Positions 29,439 to 38,251 of a DNA stretch of 64,000 nt are shown here, piece after piece. The stretch comes from Thauera sp. 28. GTDB lineage: Bacteria; Pseudomonadota; Gammaproteobacteria; Burkholderiales; Rhodocyclaceae. Positions within the stretch are counted from its first letter, which is position 1. Every line of letters begins with the position of its first letter. The notes beneath the pieces are model-generated. The model did no database searches and was not told the origin of the DNA. It was given only the letters and a program-made list of their open reading frames with translations. The position numbers were made by a program, and so were the translations under genes. The DNA is taken from positions 1 through 64,000 of the forward strand of contig NZ_AMXA01000010.1 of assembly GCF_000310145.2 (NCBI RefSeq), given 5' to 3'.

Positions 29439-30064
29439 CGCCGAACGCGCCGCGGCGCGCACGCGGGTGGCGCGTTGCCGGTGGCCGCATCGACTGGCCG
29501 CGCAGCCTTGCCGCCAAGGGGGTCGGCGCGCTCGAGCCTGCCCACCTGCGTCGTCGACCGCGCCCCGTGGGCAGCGCGTGCCTGCACTGCCTGGTGCTCG
29601 ATTGCTCGGGCTCGATGCTGAAGGGGCGCCGTCTGGCGCTCGCCAAGGGTTTGCTGCTGGCGTGGACCGCTCAGCTCTACCGGCGGCGCGAGTCGCTCGC
29701 TGTGATCGGCTTCTCGGGCACTGCGGCGCGCGTGCTGCAGCCGCCGCGCAAGGCGGTCGCCTTCAACACGCGCTGGATCGCGCCCGTCGCCGGCGGCGGT
29801 GGCTCACCCGCCGCTTCGGCGGTGGTGCTCGCCGATCGCATGCTCGCCAGGCGTCGGCGCGCACAGGCAGGCGAGACAGTCCATCTCTGGCTGCTGTCGG
29901 ACGTGCGCTTTGCCAGCCTGCCGCCGCGCCCGCTACATGCCACGCACTGCAGCGTCATCGATTTCGACGAGGGGCCGTTCGCCCTCGGTCGTGCGCGCCA
30001 GCTCGCGCAGCTTTGGGGTGCGGAGCATCTGTCCGCATCCGCTTTCGCGTCGGCCCTCGGCTGA
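29393..30064 (+). CDS. chlD: ChlD C-terminal VWA segment, expressed by -1 frameshift from chlI
   Basis: About 223 codons in the -1 frame encode the integrin-I/VWA domain of the chelatase D subunit. The frame has no ATG, GTG or TTG start before 29567. Even so, the codons before it (WRVAGGRIDWPRSLAAKG, about 29468-29521) are clearly ChlD linker sequence, so translation must enter earlier. Entry by the frameshift at 29387-29393 gives one protein of about 561 residues from 28380, normal for ChlD. A CTG at 29396 overlapping the chlI stop is a weaker alternative start. MIDAS residues: DCSGSM, GGGGSPAASA and LLSDVRF. It docks the AAA+ ring onto CobN. Confidence 0.88.
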   Translation, partial: ALTRLAAPGKGAAGRAPNAPRRARGWRVAGGRIDWPRSLAAKGVGALEPAHLRRRPRPVGSACLHCLVLDCSGSMLKGRRLALAKGLLLAWTAQLYRRRESLAVIGFSGTAARVLQPPRKAVAFNTRWIAPVAGGGGSPAASAVVLADRMLARRRRAQAGETVHLWLLSDVRFASLPPRPLHATHCSVIDFDEGPFALGRARQLAQLWGAEHLSASAFASALG

Positions 30065-30106
30065 CGTTTCGTTCCACCACCCGTGCCTGAATCAGGAGAA
30101 AACATC

Positions 30107-30787
30107 ATGCATATCGAACCGGGTATCGTCGAGGGCAGCAAGATCCTGCTCAGTTATGGCACCGCTGCGGCGGCCATCGGTTTTGCCGGCAAGCTCGTCG
30201 TGGATGCCGTCAAGCGTGACGGGGCAGCGGCAATCATGCTGCGCGCCGTGCTTGCCACCGTCCTGGTCTTCGCCTTCTTCGAGATCCTGCCCACGCAGGA
30301 AGTCGGCGTTTCCGAGGTCCACCTCATCCTTGGCTCTACGCTGCTGCTGCTCTTCGGCGCGGCGCCCACGGCGATCGGCCTGGCGCTCGGGCTGCTCGCC
30401 CAGGGGCTGTTCTTCGCTCCCGACGACCTGCCGCAGTACACGATGAACGTCACCACCTTGCTGGTGCCGCTGTTTGCCATCGCTGCGCTCGCACGCCGCA
30501 TCATCCCAGCGAACACGCCCTACGTGGACCTGAGCTATGGCCAGGTGTTCAGGCTGTCGCTGGCCTACCAGGGCGGCATCGTCGCCTGGGTGGCGTTCTG
30601 GGCGCTCTATGGCCAGGGCGTGGGCGCGGACAACCTGAGCAATGTGTTCAGCTTTGGTGCTGCCTACATGCTGGTGGTCGTGCTCGAGCCGCTCGTTGAC
30701 CTTGGCGTGCTCGCCGCGGCGAAGGCGCTTCATCAGCTCAAGGGCAGCATGGCTGTCGACAAGCGCCTGTACGAAGGCGCGCGCTGA
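30107..30787 (+). CDS. CbiM-like energy-coupling-factor permease, putative cobalt uptake
   Basis: This 226-residue inner-membrane protein resembles CbiM (PF01891), the substrate-capture component of cobalt ECF transporters. The start at 30107 gives MHIEPGIVEGSKILLSYGTA; a histidine at position 2 is the metal ligand in CbiM, and AGGAG lies 8 nt upstream. Seven or so helices follow (AIMLRAVLATVLVFAFFEIL; LILGSTLLLLFGAAPTAIGL). CbiN, CbiQ and CbiO are not in this window, so it may act alone or with distant partners. Its place between the chelatase genes and cobG supports cobalt supply. Confidence 0.8.
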   Translation: MHIEPGIVEGSKILLSYGTAAAAIGFAGKLVVDAVKRDGAAAIMLRAVLATVLVFAFFEILPTQEVGVSEVHLILGSTLLLLFGAAPTAIGLALGLLAQGLFFAPDDLPQYTMNVTTLLVPLFAIAALARRIIPANTPYVDLSYGQVFRLSLAYQGGIVAWVAFWALYGQGVGADNLSNVFSFGAAYMLVVVLEPLVDLGVLAAAKALHQLKGSMAVDKRLYEGAR

Positions 30788-30860
30788 GCTCGGGCACAGC
30801 CTCCGGCGGCGTGACGATTCGGCGCTGGAGGCGTGCCGCCTCTGAACTGGCAGACTGAAG

Positions 30861-32096
30861 ATGACAGATAACGCGACCGCGCTGGCAGGAGCCCGCGTCG
30901 GGACGATGGCTGCGCCGCGCGTGCAGGGCTGGTGCCCGGGCGCGCTGCGGCCGATGATGTCGGGCGATGGCCTGGTACTGCGGCTGCGTCCGCGGCTGGC
31001 CCGCTTCACCCGCGACCAGATCCTGGGCATCTGCGCGGCAGCTCGCAGGCATGGCGCCGGCCTGGTTGACCTTACCAGCCGCGCCAACCTGCAGGTACGC
31101 GGCGTGCCCGAAGCGGCCTGGCCTCAGCTGCTCGACGCCTTCGGCGAGCTCGGCCTGCTCGACGCCGATGCTCGCCTGGAGGGGCGGCGGAACCTGCTGG
31201 TGGCGCCCGATTGGGTGGCGGGCGACGACACCGAGCGCCTTGCCATCGAGTTGGCGGGGCGCCTGGATGAACTCCCCGACCTGCCGGCCAAGGTCGGCTT
31301 CGTGATCGATGCAGGCGACGCGCCCCGGCTGCTCGGCGACCCGGGCGACTTCCGCATCGAGCGTGGCGAACAGGGTGGCTTGATCCTGCGCGCCGCAGGG
31401 AGGGTGCAAGGCGTTGAGGTCACTGCAGATGCGGCGGTTGACGCACTTATCGCCCTCGCTCACTGGTTCGCGGCAAGTGGCGGCGCTGCCGCCGGGCGCA
31501 TGGTACGCCACCGGGCACCCCTGCCAGCCTGGGCCTGCGGAGCGCTGTTGCCTGCTGCTGCGGCAGCCCGCCTTGCCCCGGGCGCGCATCCGCTGGGGTG
31601 GGTATGCAGCCTGCCGTTCGGCCAGGCCGATGCGGCTGCGCTGGCCGATGCCGTGGTCGCGAGCGGCGCCAAGGCCGTGCGGATCACGCCTTGGCGGCAG
31701 CTGCTGCTCGAGGCGGCCCGGTCCGGTGTTTCTCACAAGCTCGACAGCGCCTGTACCGACAGCGACGCGTTGGCGGCAGCCGGCTGGCAGGTCGAAGCCT
31801 GCGCAGGCGCGCCGTATTGCGTGCAGGCGGGCGTCGACACCCGCGCGCTCGCGCTGCGCCTGGCGGCAGCAGCTGCGCAGGGTGGCCTGTCTCTGCCTGC
31901 GGCACTGGCGGATGCGCCGCGCCTGATCCACGTCTCCGGCTGCGCCAAGGGGTGCGCACACGCGGGCCCTGCAGCCATCTGCCTGACCGGTCGCGGCACG
32001 GCCTTCGATCTTGCCTTCGATGCCCGTCCGGGCGAGCCCGTGCACGCGGCGGGGCTGAGCCCGGCTGCCGTGCTCGAGCGTCTTGGAGTTCATTGA
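30861..32096 (+). CDS. cobG: Precorrin-3B synthase CobG
   Basis: This 411-residue nitrite/sulfite-reductase-like Fe-S monooxygenase hydroxylates precorrin-3A to precorrin-3B with molecular oxygen, preparing ring contraction. It shows the ferredoxin-like half domains (VDLTSRANLQVRGV) and 4Fe-4S cysteines in EACAGAPYCVQAG and HVSGCAKGCAHAGPA. Its presence marks the aerobic pathway. The stop overlaps the cobH ATG by one base (TGATG). Confidence 0.92.
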   Translation: MTDNATALAGARVGTMAAPRVQGWCPGALRPMMSGDGLVLRLRPRLARFTRDQILGICAAARRHGAGLVDLTSRANLQVRGVPEAAWPQLLDAFGELGLLDADARLEGRRNLLVAPDWVAGDDTERLAIELAGRLDELPDLPAKVGFVIDAGDAPRLLGDPGDFRIERGEQGGLILRAAGRVQGVEVTADAAVDALIALAHWFAASGGAAAGRMVRHRAPLPAWACGALLPAAAAARLAPGAHPLGWVCSLPFGQADAAALADAVVASGAKAVRITPWRQLLLEAARSGVSHKLDSACTDSDALAAAGWQVEACAGAPYCVQAGVDTRALALRLAAAAAQGGLSLPAALADAPRLIHVSGCAKGCAHAGPAAICLTGRGTAFDLAFDARPGEPVHAAGLSPAAVLERLGVH

Positions 32097-32725
32097 TGCC
32101 CCATGTATTCGAAACCGACGGTGCGGCGATCTACCGCCAGTCCTTCGCCATGATCCGCGCCGAGGCCGAGCTCGGCCGTTTCGATGCCGATGAGGAGCCG
32201 GTGGCCGTGCGCATGATTCACGCTGCGGGCATGGTCGGGCTCGCGCCGTTCATCGAATTCTCGCCCGGCTTCGCCGTCCGTGCCCGGGCTGCACTCGACG
32301 GCGGGGCACCGATCCTGTGCGATGCACGCATGGTGTCGGAGGGCATCACCCGTGCGCGCCTGCCGGCGGACAACGTCGTGCTGTGCACGCTGTCCGATCC
32401 GGCCGTGGCCGGCATGGCGCAGGCCATGAGAACAACCCGCTCGGCCGCTGCGCTGGAGTTGTGGCGGCCTCATCTGGAAGGCGCCGTGGTGGCCATCGGT
32501 AACGCGCCCACCGCGCTCTTCCATCTGCTCAACATGCTCGAGGACACCGCCTGCCCGCGCCCGGCGGCCATCATCGGCTGTCCGGTCGGCTTCGTCGGCG
32601 CGGTCGAGTCCAAGGATGCGCTGTGGGATGCACTGCCAGTGCCGAGCTGCATCGTGCGTGGCCGGCTGGGCGGCAGCGCGATCACCGTCGCGGCCGTCAA
32701 TGCGCTCGCGAGTCGCAAGGAATAA
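32096..32725 (+). CDS. cobH: Precorrin-8X methylmutase CobH
   Basis: This 209-residue enzyme moves the C-11 methyl group to C-12, converting precorrin-8X to hydrogenobyrinic acid. Family segments are IYRQSFAMIRAEAELGRF, ARMIHAAGM-like VRMIHAAGMVGLA with the catalytic His, CDARMVSEGITRARLP, and IIGCPVGFVGAVESKDAL. The start at 32096 overlaps the cobG stop; the longer open frame upstream lies inside cobG. cobI starts 2 nt after its stop. Confidence 0.96.
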   Translation: MPHVFETDGAAIYRQSFAMIRAEAELGRFDADEEPVAVRMIHAAGMVGLAPFIEFSPGFAVRARAALDGGAPILCDARMVSEGITRARLPADNVVLCTLSDPAVAGMAQAMRTTRSAAALELWRPHLEGAVVAIGNAPTALFHLLNMLEDTACPRPAAIIGCPVGFVGAVESKDALWDALPVPSCIVRGRLGGSAITVAAVNALASRKE

Positions 32726-32727
32726 CA

Positions 32728-33525
32728 ATGTTGAAGATCACCCCTTCCGTGATGGAACGCGTGCCGGCCGACACCCTGGGCGGCGCGCAGGCTGCGGCCA
32801 CCGCGCTAGGCACCATCCATGGCGTTGGCCTCGGGCCTGGTGCGCAGGACCTGCTGAGCGTCCGCGCCGACCGTCTCGTGCGCGGCACTCGGCATGTAGC
32901 GTATTTCCGCAAGGCCGGGCGTGCCGGGCGTGCGCGGCGCATCGTCGAGGGTATGCTGCGTGACGACGTGGTCGAGTTTGCGATGGAGTACCCGGTCACG
33001 ACCGAGATCCCCTTCAGCGACCCGCGCTACAACGCCTTGCTCGCCGAGTTCTACGCGGCATGCATCGAGCGCCTGCACGCCATTGCCCGCAGCGGCGAGG
33101 ACGTGGTCGTGCTGTGCGAAGGCGATCCCTTCTTCTACGGCTCCTTCATGCACCTGTACGCACGTCTGCAGGGCGTGGTGCCGGTGCGCGTGGTGCCGGG
33201 CATCACCGGCATGTCGGGGGCATGGACGGTGAGTGGCACGCCGATCACCTGGGGCGACGACATGCTCACCGTGCTGATGGCCACGCTGCCGGAGGAGGAT
33301 CTCGCGCGCCGTATCCGCGACACCGATGCGCTCGCGGTGATGAAGGTCGGACGCAACCTGCCCAAGCTGCGCCGCGCAGTGGCTGCGGCCGGGCGCGAGG
33401 ACGAGGCCTGGCTGGTCGAGTACGCGACCATGCCCGAGGAGCGCGTGACGCACCTGCGCGACGCCAGCGATGCCACGCCGTATTTCTCGATCCTGCTCAT
33501 CCACGGCCAGGGGCGGCGTCCATGA
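32728..33525 (+). CDS. cobI: Precorrin-2 C20-methyltransferase CobI
   Basis: This 265-residue SAM-dependent tetrapyrrole methylase converts precorrin-2 to precorrin-3A. The N-terminal GxGxGxx loop is IHGVGLGPGAQDLLSVRADR (about residues 30-49), with family motifs VVVLCEGDPFFYGSFMHLYA and VVPGITGMSGAWTVSGTPI. An N-terminal extension of about 25 residues precedes the core. The start at 32728 follows the cobH stop by 2 nt; its own stop overlaps cobJ (ATGA). Confidence 0.95.
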   Translation: MLKITPSVMERVPADTLGGAQAAATALGTIHGVGLGPGAQDLLSVRADRLVRGTRHVAYFRKAGRAGRARRIVEGMLRDDVVEFAMEYPVTTEIPFSDPRYNALLAEFYAACIERLHAIARSGEDVVVLCEGDPFFYGSFMHLYARLQGVVPVRVVPGITGMSGAWTVSGTPITWGDDMLTVLMATLPEEDLARRIRDTDALAVMKVGRNLPKLRRAVAAAGREDEAWLVEYATMPEERVTHLRDASDATPYFSILLIHGQGRRP

Positions 33526-34283
33526 GCGGCTGGCTGGCAATCGCCGGGCTCGGCCCGGGCGGGCAGGCGCTGGTGACACCGCAGGTGGCCGCCGCCCTCG
33601 AGGCCGCCAGCGACGTGGTGGGCTACTTCCCCTATGTGGACCGGGTGCCGGTGCGCGCCGGCCAGGCCCGCCATGCCTCGGACAATCGCGAGGAGCTGGC
33701 GCGCGCCCGGCACGCGCTGGCCTTGGCCGCATCCGGTCGTGGGGTGGTGGTCGTGTCCTCGGGCGACCCTGGCGTGTTCGCCATGGCGTCCGCGGTGTGC
33801 GAGGCGCTCGAGCATGGGCCGGCCGCCTGGGGCGATGTCGAGGTACAGGTGCTGCCCGGCATCACTGCGATGCTGGCTGCCAGTGCGCGTGCCGGCGCCC
33901 CGCTTGGGCATGACTTCTGCGCCATCAACCTGTCCGACAACCTCAAGCCGTGGACGCTGATCGAGCGCCGCCTGCGCCTTGCGGTCGAGGCCGACTTTGC
34001 CATCGCGCTCTACAACCCGCGCTCGCGGTCGAGGCCCGAGGGCTTCGCGCGCACGCTCGCGGTGTTGCGCGAGGTGTGCACGGACGATCGCCTGATTCTC
34101 TTCGCGCGCGCGGTGAGCACACCGGACGAGCGCCTCGAGGTGGTCCCGCTCGGCGCTGCGCACGCCGAGATGGCCGACATGCGCACCGTGGTGATCATCG
34201 GCTCCAGCCTGACGCGGCTGCTGCAGCGTCCGGCCGGCGCCTTGCTCTACACCCCGCGCGCCACCCCGAGGGTAGCGCCGTGA
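33522..34283 (+). CDS. cobJ: Precorrin-3B C17-methyltransferase CobJ
   Basis: This 253-residue methylase methylates C-17 and drives ring contraction to give precorrin-4. It shows WLAIAGLGPGGQALVTPQVA, VVVVSSGDPGVFAMASAVCE, VLPGITAMLAASARAGAPLG, CAINLSDNLKPW and IALYNPRSRSRP. The ATG at 33522 overlaps the cobI stop. The last 37 nt overlap the 3' end of the opposite-strand cobK. Confidence 0.96.
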   Translation: MSGWLAIAGLGPGGQALVTPQVAAALEAASDVVGYFPYVDRVPVRAGQARHASDNREELARARHALALAASGRGVVVVSSGDPGVFAMASAVCEALEHGPAAWGDVEVQVLPGITAMLAASARAGAPLGHDFCAINLSDNLKPWTLIERRLRLAVEADFAIALYNPRSRSRPEGFARTLAVLREVCTDDRLILFARAVSTPDERLEVVPLGAAHAEMADMRTVVIIGSSLTRLLQRPAGALLYTPRATPRVAP

Positions 34284-35056
34284 CCCAGCCAGGCGAGTAC
34301 CGCGTCCACCTCGTGCACCTCTGTGCGCGCGGGCAGGACGGGGCGCTGCACCATCAGCACCGGCACGCCGAGTTGGCGCGCCGCGGCGAGCTTGGCGCTC
34401 GCGCCCTCGCCGCCGGCGTTCTTGCTGACGACGAGTTCGATACGGTGGCGCTGCAGCAGCGCGAGGTCGCCGGCGACATCGAAGGGACCGCGGTCGACCA
34501 CCACGTGGTGGTCGGGCAGCGGGATCGGCGCGGCCGGCGGGTCGACCAGGCGCAGCACGTAATGATGCTGGGGCTGCGCGGCAAACTCGGCCAGGTGCAT
34601 GCGGCCGAGCGCGAGCAGCACCCGGCGGGGCGCACCGCCAAGCGCAGCGACGGCGGACGGCATGTCGGCGACCGTTTGCCAGCGGTCTCCAGCCTGCGCG
34701 GTCCATGCCGGGCGGGTGAGGGCGATCAGCGGCACGCCCGCCTGGCGGGCTGCAACGATCGCATTGGCGCTCATGCGCGCGGCGAAGGGGTGGGTGGCGT
34801 CAATGAGATGGGTGATGCGTTCGTCCGCCAGGTAGCGCACCAGGCCGGCGACGCCACCGAAGCCGCCGACGCGCGTCGGCAGGGGCTGCGGGCGGGGCGT
34901 CTGCACGCGCCCGGCGTAGCTGTAACAGGCCCGTATGCCGCTTGCGGCAAGCGCTTGAGCGAGCGCGCCGGCCTCGGTGGTACCGCCGAGGACAAGGACA
35001 TTGGGAGCGTGCTTGGGGGAGACTCTGGAGTGGGGCTTGTGGTGGAGATCGGGCAT
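34247..35056 (-). CDS. cobK: Precorrin-6A reductase CobK
   Basis: This 269-residue NADPH-dependent reductase converts precorrin-6A to precorrin-6B. The N-terminal nucleotide fold is APNVLVLGGTTEAGALAQAL, followed by ITHLIDATHPFAARMSANAI and a C-terminal substrate half (VVSKNAGGEGASAKLAAARQ). It is the only reversed gene in the cluster. Its ATG (35056) shares the tetramer CATG with the cobL ATG on the other strand. No later in-frame start exists before the nucleotide-binding loop, so this start is well supported. Its 3' end overlaps cobJ by 37 nt. Confidence 0.94.
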   Translation of the reverse strand: MPDLHHKPHSRVSPKHAPNVLVLGGTTEAGALAQALAASGIRACYSYAGRVQTPRPQPLPTRVGGFGGVAGLVRYLADERITHLIDATHPFAARMSANAIVAARQAGVPLIALTRPAWTAQAGDRWQTVADMPSAVAALGGAPRRVLLALGRMHLAEFAAQPQHHYVLRLVDPPAAPIPLPDHHVVVDRGPFDVAGDLALLQRHRIELVVSKNAGGEGASAKLAAARQLGVPVLMVQRPVLPARTEVHEVDAVLAWLGHGATLGVARGV

Positions 35057-36275
35057 GGATGAATCGCGCAGCCCTGCGTGGCTGACCATCGTCGGAGTCG
35101 GCGAGGATGGCATGGCGGGGCTGGCCGAGGCAAGCCGCGCTGCGCTCGCCGGTGCCGAGTTCGTGATCGGGGCGCAGCGCCATCTCGGCCTCGTGCCCGC
35201 GGTCGCCAGCCCCGATGCCGAACGCATCGAGTGGCCGGTGCCGTTTGCTGACGGCATCGAGCGGCTGCTCGCGCTGCGTGGCCGGCGGGTGGTGATGCTG
35301 GCCTCGGGCGACCCCTTCTGCCTGGGTGGCGGCAGCGTGGTTGCGCGCCATCTCGCCGTTGGCGAGTGGACCGCGCTGCCTGCGCCTTCGGTGTTCAGCC
35401 TTGCTGCGGCTCGCCTGGGCTGGCCGTTGGAGCGCACCGTCTGCGTGGGCCTGCATGCGGCGCCGCTCGGCCGGCTGCGCGCGCAGTTGGCGCCGAGGCT
35501 GCGCATGCTCGTCACCCTGCGCGATGGCGCGGCCGTCGCCAGCCTGGCGCACTGGCTGGTGGCGCAAGGCTTTGGTGCCAGCACGCTGCATGTGCTCGAA
35601 GCCCTCGGCGGCGTGCGTGAGCGCACGCGTACCACCCTTGCCGCAGGCTACGCATTCGCCGATGTGGCGCATCCCGTGGTGGTGGGCATCGAGGCCGCGG
35701 CTGAGGCCCGCGATGTGGTGCCGCGCGCGTGCGGCCTGCCTGATGGCTTGTTCGAGCATGACGGCCAGATCACCAAGCGGCCGATGCGCGCGCTCACCCT
35801 GTCGGCCTTGGCGCCGCGGCCCGGCGAGCATTTGTGGGACATCGGCACCGGGTCGGGATCGATCTCGATCGAGTGGCTGCTTGCCCACCCTGCGAATGCG
35901 GCCACAGCCTTCGAGGCCGACCCGCGGCGTGCGCAGCGCGCGCGCAGCAATGCATGCGCGCTTGGCGTCGACTGCCTGCAGGTCATCGAGGGGCGCGCGC
36001 CGGCCGTGCTCGATGGCCAGCCCTTGCCCGATGCCGTATTCGTTGGCGGCGGGCTGTCGGCGGCGTTGCTCGAGGCCTTGTGGGCCAGGCTACGGCCGGG
36101 CACGCGCGTGGTCTGCAACGCGGTGACCCTGGAGTCGGAGGCCTTGCTCGCACAGTGGCAGGCTGTCCATGGCGGTACGCTGCTGCGCATCGAGCTGGCC
36201 GAGGCGGCGGCGCTCGGCAGTCGCCGGGGCTGGAAGTCGGCCTACCCGGTCGTGCAGTGGAGCACCTGCCGATGA
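35055..36275 (+). CDS. cobL: Precorrin-6Y C5,15-methyltransferase (decarboxylating) CobL
   Basis: This 406-residue fusion methylates C-5 and C-15 and decarboxylates the acetate side chain, giving precorrin-8X. The N-terminal CbiE-like half shows WLTIVGVGEDGMAGLAEASR, MLASGDPFCLGGGSVVARHL and PAPSVFSLAAARLGWPLE. The C-terminal CbiT-like half starts GQITKRPMRALTLSALAPRP with SAM loop LWDIGTGSGSISIEWLL. The start at 35055 overlaps the divergent cobK start. The next in-frame Met lies inside the substrate domain, so the start is constrained. The stop overlaps cobE (ATGA). Confidence 0.95.
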   Translation: MDESRSPAWLTIVGVGEDGMAGLAEASRAALAGAEFVIGAQRHLGLVPAVASPDAERIEWPVPFADGIERLLALRGRRVVMLASGDPFCLGGGSVVARHLAVGEWTALPAPSVFSLAAARLGWPLERTVCVGLHAAPLGRLRAQLAPRLRMLVTLRDGAAVASLAHWLVAQGFGASTLHVLEALGGVRERTRTTLAAGYAFADVAHPVVVGIEAAAEARDVVPRACGLPDGLFEHDGQITKRPMRALTLSALAPRPGEHLWDIGTGSGSISIEWLLAHPANAATAFEADPRRAQRARSNACALGVDCLQVIEGRAPAVLDGQPLPDAVFVGGGLSAALLEALWARLRPGTRVVCNAVTLESEALLAQWQAVHGGTLLRIELAEAAALGSRRGWKSAYPVVQWSTCR

Positions 36276-36658
36276 TCGTCGCTGGCTTCGGCTGCCGGGC
36301 AGGGGCGTCTGCTGCCGCCTTGCAGGCCGCGCTCGACGCGGCACTGGTCACGGTGCGTGCACGCCGCCCCGGTCTGCCGGGCCCCGATGTGCTGGCGGCG
36401 CCGCTCGACCGCCTTGCCATGCTCGAGCCGCTGGCTGATGCGCTCGGGGCCCGACTCGTCGGTGTCGATGAAGTTGCCTTGCGCGGGCAGCATACTCCGA
36501 CGCGCTCGCTTCGCATCCTCGCCGTACGCGGCTGTGGCAGTGTCGCCGAGGCCGCGGCGCTGGCCACGGCCGGACCGCTATCGCGCTTGCTTGTCGCGCG
36601 GCACATTTCCCCCGACCGCAGCGCCACATGTGCGCTCGCCCAAGGATCCCAGACATGA
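36272..36658 (+). CDS. cobE: Cobalamin biosynthesis protein CobE (CbiG C-terminal-like)
   Basis: This 128-residue protein matches the CbiG C-terminal/CobE domain: [40 protein letters not shown] and [20 protein letters not shown]. CbiG opens the ring lactone in the anaerobic pathway. The role of stand-alone CobE in the aerobic pathway is less settled, perhaps binding or handing over an intermediate. Both ends overlap neighbours by ATGA (cobL before, cobM after), which indicates strict translational coupling. Confidence 0.88.
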   Translation: MIVAGFGCRAGASAAALQAALDAALVTVRARRPGLPGPDVLAAPLDRLAMLEPLADALGARLVGVDEVALRGQHTPTRSLRILAVRGCGSVAEAAALATAGPLSRLLVARHISPDRSATCALAQGSQT

Positions 36659-37479
36659 CCATTCACTTCATCGGCGCCGGACCCGGCGCCCCCGACCTGC
36701 TTACCCTGCGCGGACGCGACCTCATTGCCGCATGTCCGGTCTGCCTGTACGCCGGCTCGCTGATTCCCGAGGCCGTGCTCGGCCATTGCCCGCCGGGCGC
36801 GCGCATCATCAATACCGCCCCGCTGTCGCTCGACGACATCGTGGCCGAGATGCAGGCCGCGCATGCGCGCGGGCAGGACGTTGCCCGCCTGCATTCTGGC
36901 GATCTGTCGGTGTGGTCGGCGATGGGCGAGCAGTTGCGCAGGCTGCGTGCGCTCGGCATCCCGTACACGGTGACGCCAGGCGTGCCTTCGTTTGCGGCTG
37001 CGGCTGCCAGCCTGGGGACCGAGCTGACCCTGCCGGGGATTGCGCAGTCGGTGGTCCTCACGCGCACGCCCGGGCGTGCGAGCGCGATGCCGGCCAGCGA
37101 GAGCCTTGGCCATTTCGCCGCCACCGGCGCCACGCTGGCCATCCACCTCTCGATCCACAACCTGGCAGGTGTCGTCGCCAGCTTGCTGCCGCACTACGGC
37201 CCGGCCTGCCCGGTGGCGGTGGTGTGGCGGGCGAGCTGGCCGGAGCAGCGTATCGTGCGTGCGACGCTGGAGAGCATCGCTGCTGCCGTGGATGAGGGCA
37301 TGGAGCGTACCGCGCTGATCCTGGTCGGCCCCGCGCTGGCAGCCGAGGGCTTCGACGAGAGCCGGCTGTACGCGCCGGACTACGAACGCCGCTTCCGGCC
37401 GCAGTCGGCGCTTGCCAACAGCCCGACGGCAGCGCCGGCGGATGAAGGCCGGGGCGAGAGGCAGCATGCGGGCTGTTGA
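36655..37479 (+). CDS. cobM: Precorrin-4 C11-methyltransferase CobM
   Basis: This 274-residue methylase converts precorrin-4 to precorrin-5. It shows [76 protein letters not shown] and [10 protein letters not shown]. The ATG at 36655 overlaps the cobE stop. The C-terminal 20 residues ([20 protein letters not shown]) are low-complexity and overlap the cobF start by 14 nt. Confidence 0.96.
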   Translation: MTIHFIGAGPGAPDLLTLRGRDLIAACPVCLYAGSLIPEAVLGHCPPGARIINTAPLSLDDIVAEMQAAHARGQDVARLHSGDLSVWSAMGEQLRRLRALGIPYTVTPGVPSFAAAAASLGTELTLPGIAQSVVLTRTPGRASAMPASESLGHFAATGATLAIHLSIHNLAGVVASLLPHYGPACPVAVVWRASWPEQRIVRATLESIAAAVDEGMERTALILVGPALAAEGFDESRLYAPDYERRFRPQSALANSPTAAPADEGRGERQHAGC

Positions 37480-38251
37480 GGACGTTGACGCGGCGCTCGA
37501 GCTGCAGCTGGTCGGCATCGGGACCGGCAATCCGGCACACCTGACACTGGCGGCGATCGAGGCGCTCAACCAGGCCGCGTTGATCCTGCTGCCGCGCAAG
37601 GGCGAGGACAAGCTCGAACTGCTCGACCTGCGTCGCCATATCTGCGCCCGCGTGCTCGACGGGCCGGTGCGGATCGTCGAGTTCGACCTGCCGCAGCGCG
37701 CTGCAGACGGCGATTACCTGGCAGCGGTGGCGGACTGGCACGAGGCGATCGCCGCAGAGTGGCTGCGTCAGATCGATGTGCACCTGCCAACCGGCGGCGG
37801 CAAGGTGGCGCTGCTGGTATGGGGCGACCCCTCGCTCTACGACAGCACGCTGCGCATCGCCGCTCACGTGCAGCACGAGCGCCCGCTGCACGTGTCGGTG
37901 GTGCCCGGCATCACCAGCCTTCAGGTGCTCACCGCGGCGCATCGTATCCCGCTCAATGACGTCGCTGCCCCGGTCATGATCACAACCGGCCGCCGCCTGC
38001 GCGAACAGGGCTGGCCGGTCGGCGCCGATACCGTGGCGGTGATGCTCGATGGCAACTGCGCCTTCACGACCCTGGAGGGCGCTGGCATCGAGATCTGGTG
38101 GGGTGCCTACGTCGGCATGGCGCAGCAGGCCCTGGTCGCGGGCCCGCTCGGCGAGGTCGCGGACCAGATCGTGCGCCTGCGTGCGCAGCTGCGCGCCCGC
38201 CACGGCTGGATCATGGATATCTACCTGCTGCGCCGCCGCAGTCGGGGCTGA
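37466..38251 (+). CDS. cobF: Precorrin-6A synthase (deacetylating) CobF
   Basis: This 261-residue methylase methylates C-1 of precorrin-5 with loss of acetate, giving precorrin-6A. It shows [80 protein letters not shown] and [20 protein letters not shown]. The start at 37466 has GAGAGG 4 nt upstream; ATG 37442 is an alternative. It is the last gene of the cluster. Together with CobI, G, J, M, K, L and H it completes precorrin-2 to hydrogenobyrinic acid. Confidence 0.94.
   Translation: MRAVEDVDAALELQLVGIGTGNPAHLTLAAIEALNQAALILLPRKGEDKLELLDLRRHICARVLDGPVRIVEFDLPQRAADGDYLAAVADWHEAIAAEWLRQIDVHLPTGGGKVALLVWGDPSLYDSTLRIAAHVQHERPLHVSVVPGITSLQVLTAAHRIPLNDVAAPVMITTGRRLREQGWPVGADTVAVMLDGNCAFTTLEGAGIEIWWGAYVGMAQQALVAGPLGEVADQIVRLRAQLRARHGWIMDIYLLRRRSRG

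Noticed and set aside
29383-30090. 235-codon open frame with an ATG start over the chlD region
   Set aside because: Its composition is Arg/Ala-rich with no VWA features. The correct frame is the one carrying GRIDWPRSLAAKG and DCSGSM, entered by frameshift.
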